Shown piece after piece: positions 44,495 through 53,099 of a DNA stretch of 62,001 nt. Under the pieces are notes generated by a model. That model was given only the letters and a program-made list of their open reading frames with translations. It made no database searches and was not told the origin of the DNA. The DNA lies in assembly GCF_023806085.1 (NCBI RefSeq), contig NZ_JAMSLX010000018.1, positions 1-62,001 on the forward strand, in the 5' to 3' direction. Origin of the DNA: Hephaestia sp. MAHUQ-44 (lineage in GTDB: Bacteria; Pseudomonadota; Alphaproteobacteria; Sphingomonadales; Sphingomonadaceae). Position 1 is the first letter of the stretch; each line of letters begins with the position of its first letter. The position numbers and the translations under genes are program-made.

Positions 44495-45414
44495 ACTTCG
44501 GTCTCCCCGGTGGATGTGGGCATCGGATAATCGGCCGCGTTGAGCACCCAGCCCGGCTTGGCCGAGAAATCCCGGCGCGGTGGGCAGAAGGCGTCGATCA
44601 GGCGATTGAGGCCATCGCCGATGCCTTGCGACGTATGCGTCGTGGGCGGCGGGATCACCGCGACCGACGGCGCCAGGCAGCGCTCGTGATCGTCGGCGAT
44701 CCACTGGGTCGAATCGCTGATCCAGGGCCAGCGCAGATGGTGGATATAATCGCCGTCGAGCGCGATCGAATATTGCTCGAAATCGTCGTGGTGATGCGGC
44801 GAGAGATTGTCGGGTGCGCGTGGGCCGGGGCGGCCGTCGCCGAAATTGATCATGATCGTCGAGCCGCGATAGAGGCGGCCGAACCGCCCCTGCTCGGGCG
44901 CGACATCGCCCGGATAGACGCGGATGCGGCGTCCGCCGACCGGATCGGGCCAGGGCTCGAACGGCGCCACGTTGGGGTCGGGCTGGGCGTAATCGCCAGC
45001 GTTGGAGGTCTTCGCGACCAGATCGGCGGCGCGCGTGGTGAGGAGCCGCAGGATCCGGCCACCCTTTCGGACGACGATCCGGCTGTCGCCCGCGGGGACG
45101 AACGCGACCGCGCGGCCCGACATGGTCGCGCGGCCCTCGGCGATCTCGATCTCGATTTCGGCTCCATCGTCGTCGGGCAGAACGATGGCATATTCGTCGG
45201 GCTGGGCGATGCGTTCGAGCACCGCGCCGGGCTGGGCAACGCTATAGGCGACCACCATCGTCTGGCCGCGGGCGTACCACGTATCAACCAGTTCGGTGCT
45301 TTCCTGCGGCGCCTGATCGTAGAAGCGGGCGTAGCTGGCATGCTTGAAGCTCGTCGGCGCCGGGCCGTTGGCCTGGGGGGCGAGGGTGGTCCTCAAATCG
45401 TTGCGCCCGTACAT
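44491..45414 (-). CDS. Cupin-domain protein, probably bicupin
   Basis: A 307-residue protein with cupin traits. Motif 1 is seen as SPHHHDDFEQYSIALDG (HxH-x3-E-x6-G), and motif 2 as AVIPPPTTHTSQG. The N-terminal half has a weaker beta-barrel pattern (YAIVLPDDDGAEIEIEIAEG). Cupins include metal-dependent dioxygenases and isomerases, so a ring-cleavage role is possible. It is first of a minus-strand operon with DUF6282, ALDH1 and FolD, divergent from the FerA-like gene. No closer family is recognised. Confidence 0.75.
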   Translation of the reverse strand: MYGRNDLRTTLAPQANGPAPTSFKHASYARFYDQAPQESTELVDTWYARGQTMVVAYSVAQPGAVLERIAQPDEYAIVLPDDDGAEIEIEIAEGRATMSGRAVAFVPAGDSRIVVRKGGRILRLLTTRAADLVAKTSNAGDYAQPDPNVAPFEPWPDPVGGRRIRVYPGDVAPEQGRFGRLYRGSTIMINFGDGRPGPRAPDNLSPHHHDDFEQYSIALDGDYIHHLRWPWISDSTQWIADDHERCLAPSVAVIPPPTTHTSQGIGDGLNRLIDAFCPPRRDFSAKPGWVLNAADYPMPTSTGETEV

Positions 45415-45510
45415 CAGCTCTCCTCTCAGCCGCGCGCATTGTCGCGGCTTTATTGCGTCAATCTATGGTCGCACCGCGCCCGGCGTCTAATTCCTTGTCG
45501 GCGGCCACTC

Positions 45511-45527
45511 GATACCAGGAAAGTATC
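45511..45527. promoter_or_regulatory. Inverted repeat GATAC-N7-GTATC before FerA-like gene
   Basis: Arms GATAC (45511-45515) and GTATC (45523-45527) with a seven-base spacer. They lie in the cupin/FerA divergent spacer. Possible regulator site; unrelated to operator A. Confidence 0.4.
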
Positions 45528-45534
45528 AGAGCGC

Positions 45535-45563
45535 CGATAATCACTTATATCGTGATATTATCG
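45535..45563. promoter_or_regulatory. Long palindrome before FerA-like gene
   Basis: Nested arms: CGATAAT (45535-45541) with ATTATCG (45557-45563), and ATCAC (45540-45544) with GTGAT (45552-45556). It is AT-rich inside a GC-rich region, 88 bp before the GTG start. A good candidate for a MarR or similar operator. Confidence 0.55.
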
Positions 45564-45650
45564 TTCATGACCGAAATAGGCATTGGACCTCGCGTCGGAC
45601 CGCGCCAAGATAGCAGGCAAGCTGATATTGGTCGAGGGAGGAGCGCCAGC

Positions 45651-47783
45651 GTGTCGCAAGCCGCAACGGAAATGGTCGCGGAGAGCGCGACGGAGTCGCG
45701 CTCAGGCCTGACGCGGCTGCTCGAACCGCGCTCGATCGCGATCGCGGGTGCCTCACCCGATCCCGCGACGATGGGCGGCGTGATCCTGGCGAATTGCGCG
45801 CGTTTCGGCTTCGCGGGCGCTGTGCATCTGATCAGCCCGACGCGTGACGAGATCAACGGGCGGCCCTGCGTGCGCTCGGTCGACGATCTGCCTGAGGGCG
45901 TCGATGCGCTGGTGCTCAACGTGCCGCGCGCCGCGATCCTGCCGGCAGTCGAGGCGGCGGCGCGGCGCGGCGTGGGCGGCGTGATCGTGTTCGCCTCTGG
46001 CTTCGCCGAGAGCGGCGAGGACGGGCGGTGCGATCAGGAGGCGATCGCGGCGGTCTGTCGCGCGGCGGGCATGGCGCTGCTCGGCCCCAATTGCATGGGC
46101 TATGTGAACCAGGCCGGCGGCATGGCGCTGACCTTCGAGCCCGCGCATCCGCAACCGCTCGGCGCGCGCCGCAGCGTGGCGGTGGTGGCGCAGAGCGGGG
46201 CGGCGGCATCGAGCATCCGCGCCGCGATGCAGGGCCGCGGCATCTCGGTTGCGCTGCAGGTGGCGACCGGAAACGAAGCGGTCGTCCGCGCGAGCGATAT
46301 GATCGATTTCATCGTCGCGCAGGGCCGGGCGGCTGCGATCGCGCTGTATTGCGAGCAGGTCCGCGATCCAGCAGCCTTTCTGGTCGCGGTACGCCACGCC
46401 CGTGATGCGGGGGTTCCGGTGGTGATGCTTCATCCGGGCCGCAGCAAACGCGGGCAGCAAGCCGCGCAGTCGCACACCGGGGCGATGGTGGGCGATTATG
46501 CGCTGATGCGCACCGCGGTCGAGAACGATGCCGTCGTCATGGTCGATACGCTGGACGAACTGTTTGATACCGTTGCGATCCTCCACCGCTTTCCGACGCC
46601 CGTGCCGGGCGCGCTGGGCGTGATCACCAATTCGGGCGCACTGCGTGGCATGGCGTTCGACTTCGCCGAAGATATCGAACTGCCGATCGCGACCGTTGCG
46701 GATGCGACGCTGGCGCGGCTCGCCGCCTTGCTGCCCGCGGGCATGGAGATCGACAATCCGCTCGACGTCGGCACCACCGGTTTCGCCAAGGGCGACATCT
46801 TCGGGCTGTCGACGGCGGCAATGCTCGCCGATCCGGCGGTGAGCGGCGTGCTGCTGCCGATGGCGGGCGGCGGCCCGTCGCAGCAACGAGCCAAAGGCGA
46901 GGCGATCATCCCCGAGGCGCTGGCCGCGACCAAGCCGGTGGCGGTCGCGATCGTCGGCGACGAATCTCCGCTCGATCCCGATTTCGTCGCGGCGATGCGC
47001 GCGAGCGAGACGCCGCTGTTCCGATCGCCCGAACGCGCGATGCGGGCCTTTGCCGCCGCCCGGCGCTATGCCGATGCGCTCGGCGGGGTCGCGGATCGTA
47101 CGCCGCCCGCCACCGGGCTGTCGGGCTGGGCCGAGGCCGGGGTGAAGCCCGAATATATCGGCAAGACATTCCTGCGCGAAATCGGCGTGCGCGTGCCCGA
47201 GGGCGCGCTTGCGGCGACGATCGGTGACGCGCTGAAGATTGCCGCCGGGATCGGCTTTCCAGTGGTGCTCAAGGCCCAGGCCGGCGCGCTCAGCCACAAG
47301 AGCGACGTCGGCGGCGTGATCCTGAACCTGGCGGACGAGGCGCAGCTTCGCGACGGGTGGGTACGGCTGATGAGCAATCTTGGGCCGATTCCGATCGAGG
47401 GCGTGTTGGTCGAGCGGATGTCGTCGCCCGGTCTCGAGATGGTGGTGGGCGCACGCCATCACCCCGAATGGGGTCCGACCGTGATGGTCGGCCTTGGCGG
47501 CGTGCTGATCGAGGCACTCGACGCGGCGGAACTGCTGCCCGCCGATATTTCGCATGCGCGCGCGGTGACACGCATTCGCGGCTTGCGCGGCGCGGCGCTG
47601 CTTGGCGCATTTCGTGGGCGGCCGGCGCGCGACGTCGAAGCCGTCGCGGACGTGGTGGTGAAGGTCGGCGCTGTGATGCGTGCGGGGCTCAACATCGACG
47701 AAATCGACATCAATCCGCTGATGGTGCTGGCGGAAGGCGACGGGGCGGTGGCGCTGGATGCGCTGATCGTCACCGGCGCGTAG
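45651..47783 (+). CDS. ferA: NDP-forming acyl-CoA synthetase, FerA-like (feruloyl-CoA synthetase type)
   Basis: A 710-residue enzyme of the acetyl-CoA synthetase (NDP-forming) type. Order: CoA-binding domain from about 30 (PRSIAIAGASPDPATMGG), succinyl-CoA-synthetase-like ligase domains with the phosphohistidine segment QSHTGAMVGD at about 274, and a C-terminal ATP-grasp domain from about 490 (FLREIGVRVPEGALAATIGD, VVLKAQAGALSHKSDVGGV). Known FerA of Sphingobium SYK-6 is of this class. Start at GTG 45651 after GGAGGAG. The next gene is a hydroxycinnamoyl-CoA hydratase-lyase, so a p-hydroxycinnamate such as ferulate is the likely acyl substrate. Confidence 0.88.
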   Translation: MSQAATEMVAESATESRSGLTRLLEPRSIAIAGASPDPATMGGVILANCARFGFAGAVHLISPTRDEINGRPCVRSVDDLPEGVDALVLNVPRAAILPAVEAAARRGVGGVIVFASGFAESGEDGRCDQEAIAAVCRAAGMALLGPNCMGYVNQAGGMALTFEPAHPQPLGARRSVAVVAQSGAAASSIRAAMQGRGISVALQVATGNEAVVRASDMIDFIVAQGRAAAIALYCEQVRDPAAFLVAVRHARDAGVPVVMLHPGRSKRGQQAAQSHTGAMVGDYALMRTAVENDAVVMVDTLDELFDTVAILHRFPTPVPGALGVITNSGALRGMAFDFAEDIELPIATVADATLARLAALLPAGMEIDNPLDVGTTGFAKGDIFGLSTAAMLADPAVSGVLLPMAGGGPSQQRAKGEAIIPEALAATKPVAVAIVGDESPLDPDFVAAMRASETPLFRSPERAMRAFAAARRYADALGGVADRTPPATGLSGWAEAGVKPEYIGKTFLREIGVRVPEGALAATIGDALKIAAGIGFPVVLKAQAGALSHKSDVGGVILNLADEAQLRDGWVRLMSNLGPIPIEGVLVERMSSPGLEMVVGARHHPEWGPTVMVGLGGVLIEALDAAELLPADISHARAVTRIRGLRGAALLGAFRGRPARDVEAVADVVVKVGAVMRAGLNIDEIDINPLMVLAEGDGAVALDALIVTGA

Positions 47784-47812
47784 CAAAAGGCGAGACAAGG
47801 ATGGAGACGATC

Positions 47813-48658
47813 ATGGATGACAAGGACACGCGGCCGGTGCCCGGTGGGAACACCGTGCTGGTGGAATTCGAGGACGGCATCGCCTGGGTTCATCTCAATC
47901 GCCCCGAAAAGCGCAATGCGATGAGTATCGAGCTGGCGCGCGAGATGAATCAGGTGCTCGACGCGCTCGAACTCGACGATCGCTGCGGCGTGATCGTGCT
48001 CACCGGCAAGGGCGAGGCTTTCTCTGCGGGCATGGATTTGCAGGGCTTCTTCCGGGCCTCGGACGCGGTGAGCGATGTCGAGCGTCACCGCGCCTATCGC
48101 GAGACGCGCGCCTGGCAATGGCGCACGCTGATGTTCTACGCAAAGCCGACGATCGCGATGGTCAACGGCTGGTGCTTCGGCGGCGCCTTCACCCCCTTGA
48201 TCTGCTGCGATCTGGCGATCGCCGACGAGAAGGCGGTGTTCGGCCTGTCCGAGATCAATTGGGGTATCATTCCCGGTGGCGTGGTTTCCAAGGCGCTGTC
48301 GACGCTGATGGGCGACCGCGAGGCGCTTTATTATGTGATGACCGGTGAACAGTTTGACGGCCGGCGCGCCAAGGAATTGGGGCTGATCAACGAAGCGGTA
48401 TCCGCCGACACGCTCAAGCAACGCACGCGCGAACTGGCGCAGGTGCTGCTGGGCAAGAACCCGACGACGCTGCGTCAGGCGCGCATGGCGTATAAATATG
48501 CGCGCGAGATGGATTGGGAGCTGGCGGCCGAATATCTGACCGCCAAGGGCGATCAGACCACGTTCGTCGACCGCGAGAAGGGCCGCGAAAAGGGCATGGT
48601 CCAGTTTCTCGACGAGAAGACGTTCAAGCCCGGCCACGGCAATTACAAGCGCGATTGA
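47813..48658 (+). CDS. ferB: p-Hydroxycinnamoyl-CoA hydratase/lyase (feruloyl-CoA type)
   Basis: A 281-residue crotonase-fold enzyme that hydrates feruloyl- or coumaroyl-CoA and splits it to vanillin or 4-hydroxybenzaldehyde plus acetyl-CoA. It is strikingly like known HCHL: LNRPEKRNAM, GMDLQGFF, MVNGWCFGGAF, FGLSEINWGI (catalytic Glu about 147), and the C-terminal FLDEKTFKPG. Start at ATG 47813 since GGAG lies six bases upstream; ATG 47801 lacks spacing. It follows the FerA-like gene by 29 bp. It gives the clearest substrate clue in the window. Release of acetyl-CoA links to central metabolism. Confidence 0.93.
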   Translation: MDDKDTRPVPGGNTVLVEFEDGIAWVHLNRPEKRNAMSIELAREMNQVLDALELDDRCGVIVLTGKGEAFSAGMDLQGFFRASDAVSDVERHRAYRETRAWQWRTLMFYAKPTIAMVNGWCFGGAFTPLICCDLAIADEKAVFGLSEINWGIIPGGVVSKALSTLMGDREALYYVMTGEQFDGRRAKELGLINEAVSADTLKQRTRELAQVLLGKNPTTLRQARMAYKYAREMDWELAAEYLTAKGDQTTFVDREKGREKGMVQFLDEKTFKPGHGNYKRD

Positions 48659-48669
48659 GGGGTAGAGCC

Positions 48670-48996
48670 ATGAAGCGACCAAGCGGTGCAAAAGGCGGTG
48701 AGCTGGCGGAGGTCGTCCCGGCCTTTGTCGAGATGACCGATCGGATTCTCTATGGCGAAGTGTGGGAGCGCGCCGGGCTGTCCAAGCGCGACCGTTCGAT
48801 GCTGACGGTGGCGGCGCTGATGACCGCCAACCGGCATCAGCAGCTCGAGGCGCATCTCGGCCTCGCGCTCGACAATGGTGTGACGGTGGAGGAACTGGGC
48901 GAGGCGCTGCTGCACCTGGCCTTCTATGCGTCCTGGCCGGCGTCGGTCACCGCGTCGCGGATGCTGCTTGAGGTGGTCGAGAAGCGGAAGGGTTAA
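48670..48996 (+). CDS. CMD-family protein 5
   Basis: A 108-residue protein, MKRPSGAKGGELAE then YGEVWERAGLSKRDRSML, LEAHLGLALDNGVTVEELGE and HLAFYASWPASVTASR. It is closest to CMD3 (29365). It lies 11 bp after the ferB-like gene in the same operon. Its role is unknown; it may process a hydroxycinnamate-derived acid. Confidence 0.9.
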   Translation: MKRPSGAKGGELAEVVPAFVEMTDRILYGEVWERAGLSKRDRSMLTVAALMTANRHQQLEAHLGLALDNGVTVEELGEALLHLAFYASWPASVTASRMLLEVVEKRKG

Positions 48997-49014
48997 GCGG
49001 GGAGCCGGGCGCCG

Positions 49015-50097
49015 TCAGGCGCCCACCCCACCGCCGCGCTCGACCTCGGCGAGCATGTGCTCGGTGTCGCCGAACAAGGTTTCGAGCACCGTCAGCCGCT
49101 GGAAATAGCGCCCGGCGGGATATTCCGATGTCAGGCCCATGCCGCCATGGAGTTGGATCGCCTCGCTGCCGACGAAGCGGCCGGTGCGGTTGACCAGCGC
49201 CCGCGCCGCGGCGGCGGCCACGGTGCGTTTCGCGGCTGGCGCATCGAGCATCGAGATGGCGTAGATCGTGATCGAGCGCGCCTGTTCGATCGCGACCAGC
49301 ATGTCCGCGGCGCGATGTTGCAGCGCCTGGAACGTCCCGATCGCGACGCCGAACTGGCTGCGCGTGCGCAGATAATCGGTGGTGAGCGCGAGTAGCCGCT
49401 CCATCGCGCCCACGGCTTCGCTGCAACAGGCGACGATCGCGCCGTCGATGACGGCGGCGAGCAGGTCGCGGTTGGTGGCGGGATCGCCGATCGCTGCATT
49501 TTCCGGCAGCAAAACATTGTCGAAGCGGATGTTGGTGGCGCTGCGGCCGTCGGGTGTAGGATGCGCTTGCTGCGCAACGCCCTGTGTATCGGCGGGGATG
49601 AGGAAAAGGCCGAGGCCGTCGGCGGTCGTGGCCGGGCAGATCAGCAGGTCGGCGGTGCTGCCGTCGAGCAGTGCGCTCTTTTCGCCGCGCAGTCGCCAGC
49701 CGTCGTCGGTACGCTCGGCATGGGTGGCGCAGGCATCCCAGCGATAGCGTTCGCCGGGCTCGTACAGGCAGAGCGCCGCGCGGCGCCCGTGGTCGAGCAC
49801 CTCGGCCAGCGCCGGGTGACCGGCATCGGCGAGCAGGCGGCCGGCGAGCAGGACAGATTGGAGCCACGGCGCCTCACCAAGCGTGCGGCCATAGGCTTCC
49901 ATCACCAGCATCACCGCCTCGTGCCCACCGTCGAGTCCGCCCGACGCGGCGGGAAAGGGCAAGGCAAGCAGGCCGAGATCGCGATAGTCCTGCCATTGTG
50001 CCATGGGATCGCGCGGCGTGCTGCGGCCATGGTCCTCGAACAACCGGTCGATGGAGTCGCGGAGCAATGCTTGCTCGTCGCTGAGATCGAAATTCAT
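49015..50097 (-). CDS. Acyl-CoA dehydrogenase, probable non-catalytic partner subunit
   Basis: A 360-residue FAD-dependent acyl-CoA dehydrogenase-fold protein (RTRSQFGVAIGTFQALQHRA, QLHGGMGLTSEYPAGRYFQR). Neither known position of the catalytic base seems to hold Glu: the C-terminal IYEGT-like site reads LFGDTEH, and the helix site reads VIDGAIVA. It starts one base after the next acyl-CoA dehydrogenase gene ends and would be its partner, as in heteromeric actinobacterial acyl-CoA dehydrogenases. It is the last gene of the GMC-ACAD-ACAD set. Confidence 0.85.
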   Translation of the reverse strand: MNFDLSDEQALLRDSIDRLFEDHGRSTPRDPMAQWQDYRDLGLLALPFPAASGGLDGGHEAVMLVMEAYGRTLGEAPWLQSVLLAGRLLADAGHPALAEVLDHGRRAALCLYEPGERYRWDACATHAERTDDGWRLRGEKSALLDGSTADLLICPATTADGLGLFLIPADTQGVAQQAHPTPDGRSATNIRFDNVLLPENAAIGDPATNRDLLAAVIDGAIVACCSEAVGAMERLLALTTDYLRTRSQFGVAIGTFQALQHRAADMLVAIEQARSITIYAISMLDAPAAKRTVAAAAARALVNRTGRFVGSEAIQLHGGMGLTSEYPAGRYFQRLTVLETLFGDTEHMLAEVERGGGVGA

Positions 50098-50098
50098 A

Positions 50099-51271
50099 TC
50101 AGAGCCCCAGAACGGCTTTGGCGAGGATGTTGCGCTGGATCTCGCTCGATCCGCCGAAGATCGAGTATTTCCGCGCGGTGAAATAGGTGGAGACGATCGC
50201 CGAACGGGCGTCGAGTCCCTGGAATTCGGCGTCCTCGTCGATCGTGGCAGCGAAGCCCGCGGTCAGTGCGTCGGGCCCGAGCGCGTCGAACGCCAGCCCC
50301 GCGGCCATCTGGAGTATCTCCCCGCCGCGGATCTTGAGGATCGAGGTTTTGGGGTCGGGCCCCCCGGCGGGGTCGCGCGCGCTGGCGACGACGCGCATCT
50401 GGGTGATCTCGAGCGCCTTGAGTTCGATCTCGGCGAGCGTGAGGCGACGGTGGAAGGCGGGATCGTCGATTCCTTCGGCAAGCGCGCGCACGCGCTCGAG
50501 CCGGCGGCGCGACAGGCCGACGTTGCCCATCGAGGTGCGTTCCTGCCCGAGCAAATATTTGGCTTGATTCCAGCCGCGCCCTTCCTCGCCGACCAGATTT
50601 TCCGCCGGGACCAGCACGTCGTCGAAGAATATTTCGTTGACATGGTGGCAGCCATCGATCGTGCGGATCGGCCGCACGGTGATGCCGGGGCTCGTCATGT
50701 CGATGAGAAGAAAGGAGATGCCCTGCTGCTTGCGGCCACTCGCATCGGTGCGCACGAGGCAGAAGATCCAGTCGGCGTGATGGGCATAGGTCGTCCAGGT
50801 CTTCTGGCCGTTGACGCGATAGGCGTCGCCCTCGCGCACCGCCGAGGTGGTGAGCGACGCGAGATCCGATCCCGCGCCCGGCTCCGAGAAGCCCTGACAG
50901 AACCACAGGTCGAGATTGGCGATCGCGGGCAGGAAGCGGCGTTTCTGCGCCTCCGATCCGAATGCGGCGATCACCGGCCCGATCAGCGCGACGTTGAAGG
51001 GGAGCGGCTTGGGCACGCCGTTGCGGTCGATCTCCTCGGCGAGGATCATGCGCTTGACCGCCGACCAGTCGCGGCCGCCCCAGGCGACCGGCCACTGCGG
51101 GACGGCATACCCCGCGCGGTTGAGGATCTGCTGCGATTCGACCATCCATGCGCGGGGCAGGGGCTTGTCCTCGAGCATGGCCGCGCGAATGCGCACCGGC
51201 ACCTGGGTCGTCAGATAATCGCGGACGGTGGCGCGGAAATCACGTTCGTCGGCCGTGAATTGTAGGTCCAT
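50099..51271 (-). CDS. Acyl-CoA dehydrogenase, probable catalytic subunit
   Basis: A 390-residue acyl-CoA dehydrogenase. Features are the CQGFSEPGAGSDLASL FAD segment, TTYAHHADWIFCLVRTDA, and the C-terminal FGGSSEIQRNILAKAV. The C-terminal catalytic position is Gly (IFGGSS), but Glu244 in LGQERTSMG lines up with the isovaleryl-CoA dehydrogenase-type base. It would introduce a double bond into an acyl-CoA chain. It lies two bases after the GMC oxidoreductase gene and just before its partner subunit. The substrate is probably a phenylpropanoid side chain or alicyclic acyl-CoA. Confidence 0.9.
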   Translation of the reverse strand: MDLQFTADERDFRATVRDYLTTQVPVRIRAAMLEDKPLPRAWMVESQQILNRAGYAVPQWPVAWGGRDWSAVKRMILAEEIDRNGVPKPLPFNVALIGPVIAAFGSEAQKRRFLPAIANLDLWFCQGFSEPGAGSDLASLTTSAVREGDAYRVNGQKTWTTYAHHADWIFCLVRTDASGRKQQGISFLLIDMTSPGITVRPIRTIDGCHHVNEIFFDDVLVPAENLVGEEGRGWNQAKYLLGQERTSMGNVGLSRRRLERVRALAEGIDDPAFHRRLTLAEIELKALEITQMRVVASARDPAGGPDPKTSILKIRGGEILQMAAGLAFDALGPDALTAGFAATIDEDAEFQGLDARSAIVSTYFTARKYSIFGGSSEIQRNILAKAVLGL

Positions 51272-51273
51272 CG

Positions 51274-52899
51274 TCAGGCGTCCTTGGTGAGCGGGGGAAG
51301 ACCACGGATCAGATCGGCGGCGCGCTCGGCGATCATGATGACCGCCGCGTTGATGTTCGCGCCGGGCACGGTCGGCATCACCGAGGCATCGACCACGCGC
51401 AGGCCGGCGATGCCCCGCACGCGCAGGTCGCTGTCGACCACGGCTTCAGGGTCCTCGCCCATGCGGCAGGTGCCCGCGGGGTGCTGGGTGATCCGCAGAT
51501 TGTGGCGGATGAAATCGTCGAGCGCGGCGTCGTCCTGCGCTGCGGCGCCTGGGGCGATCTCGGCCGCGATCATGGCGGCGAGCGGTGGTGCGGCGAAGAT
51601 GCGGCGGACTGCGTCCACGCCGCCGCGAATCTCGGCGAAGTCGTTTGGCGTCGACAGCAGGTTGAGGTCGATGCGTGGTTTCTCCAGCGGATCGGCGGAG
51701 CGCAGCGTGACGCTGCCGCGGCTTTCGGGGTGGAGCTGCATCACCATCACCGAGAAGACGTGCGTCTGGCGCTTGCCGACCAGCGGGAACCAGAGCTTGG
51801 CGTCGAGCCGGACGGGCAGGAAAACGAGCTGGATGTCGGGGTGTTCGAGTTCGGGCCGGGTGCGCAACATCAGCACGCCGCTGGTGATCTGGCTGGCGAA
51901 GGCGCCGCGCCCGGTCATGGCCCAGCGCAGCACCGACAGCGCGGCGCGATCGACGCGCAGTGCATTGAGGAAGCTGGTCGCACCGCGCGCGGCGAAGGTC
52001 ATATAGACCAGCGGATGTTCGGACAGGTTGCGGCCGACGCCGGGAGATTCGGCCACCACCGGAATGCCGTGCGCCGTCAGATCATCCGCCGGGCCGATCC
52101 CTGAGAGCATCAGCAGGTGCGGTGAATTGTAGGCGCCGCCGCTGAGCACGACTTCCTTGCGCGCGTGGGCCCGATGGAGTTTGCCGTCGCGGCGATATTC
52201 GACGCCGGTCGCGCGGCCGTTCTCGATCAGCACGCGGGTGACCTGCGCACCCGACAGCAACGATAGATTGGGGCGCTTCAAGGCCGGGCGCAGATAGGCG
52301 GCGGCGGTGCTGGCGCGGCGCCCGCGTGGATCGACCGTGACCTCGCAGCCCGAAAAGCCTTCCTGCTGCTCGCCGCTCAGATCCGCGCTTTCATCGAAAC
52401 CGGCGGCAAGCGCAGCACGGCGGATCGGGTCGGTGAGCAGGCGCGATCCGTCGACCGGGGTGACCGCGAGCGGGCCGCGATCGCCATGGTACGGCCCCGC
52501 GCCGCGCCAGCTCGATTCCATCCGCCGGAAATAGGGCAGGACATCGGCATAGCCCCAGCCGCGGCAGCCCATTTGGCGCCAGCCGTCATAATCGCCCGAA
52601 TGGCCGCGCATGTAGATCATGCCGTTGACCGAAGAGGAGCCGCCGACCACGCGCCCGCGCGGCACCGGCAGCGAGCGGCCGGCCAGCTTCGGATCGGGCT
52701 CGCTGGCATAGCCCCAGTCATAGGCCGGGTTGGCGGCGGTCATCATGAAGCCGAGCGGCATACGAAACAGCCAGCTCGCATCGGCGCCGCCGGCCTCGAG
52801 CAGCAGGACCGACTCCGTGCCGCTTTCACTCAGCCGGTTGGCGAGAACGCAGCCCGCCGAGCCGGCGCCGACGACGATATAATCGACCTCCACCGACAT
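51274..52899 (-). CDS. GMC-family FAD oxidoreductase (choline/alcohol dehydrogenase-like)
   Basis: A 541-residue glucose-methanol-choline oxidoreductase. The FAD-binding N-terminus is [40 protein letters not shown] follows, and the C-terminal catalytic His region is [18 protein letters not shown] with [16 protein letters not shown]. It would oxidise a primary or benzylic alcohol to an aldehyde. It heads the acyl-CoA dehydrogenase operon and is divergent from ALDH2, which could take the aldehyde further. Confidence 0.92.
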   Translation of the reverse strand: MSVEVDYIVVGAGSAGCVLANRLSESGTESVLLLEAGGADASWLFRMPLGFMMTAANPAYDWGYASEPDPKLAGRSLPVPRGRVVGGSSSVNGMIYMRGHSGDYDGWRQMGCRGWGYADVLPYFRRMESSWRGAGPYHGDRGPLAVTPVDGSRLLTDPIRRAALAAGFDESADLSGEQQEGFSGCEVTVDPRGRRASTAAAYLRPALKRPNLSLLSGAQVTRVLIENGRATGVEYRRDGKLHRAHARKEVVLSGGAYNSPHLLMLSGIGPADDLTAHGIPVVAESPGVGRNLSEHPLVYMTFAARGATSFLNALRVDRAALSVLRWAMTGRGAFASQITSGVLMLRTRPELEHPDIQLVFLPVRLDAKLWFPLVGKRQTHVFSVMVMQLHPESRGSVTLRSADPLEKPRIDLNLLSTPNDFAEIRGGVDAVRRIFAAPPLAAMIAAEIAPGAAAQDDAALDDFIRHNLRITQHPAGTCRMGEDPEAVVDSDLRVRGIAGLRVVDASVMPTVPGANINAAVIMIAERAADLIRGLPPLTKDA

Positions 52900-52983
52900 C
52901 TCAGGCGCGGATCATCGCGGCGCATAACGAATGGATTTTGGACATGAATCTTCCCGGCCCCTGCTCGGTTGACGTTGTGGCAT

Positions 52984-53000
52984 GACATATAGCATTCGAC
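52984..53000. promoter_or_regulatory. Candidate operator A (GMC / ALDH2 divergent promoter), weak
   Basis: GACATATA-G-CATTCGAC. The right half fits; the left half matches at GAC and AT only. An AT-rich stretch with TATAAT follows (about 53005-53010). Confidence 0.35.
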
Positions 53001-53099
53001 AAGATATAATGGCATTGGGTATGGTGCAGCGACGACGCATGCCGACGAACGCAAATTTCACGACGCGCGGCGCCGGTTTCAGGCAGGAGAAGAGTGACG

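Noticed and set aside
41963..44530. A long open frame antisense to folD, ALDH1 and DUF6282
   Set aside because: It crosses three genes with tight overlaps, shows no domain pattern and has no ribosome site.
45753..47798. A 681-codon frame antisense to the FerA-like gene
   Set aside because: It is opposite a well-defined enzyme with phosphohistidine and ATP-grasp motifs. The frame has Arg/His-rich shadow composition.
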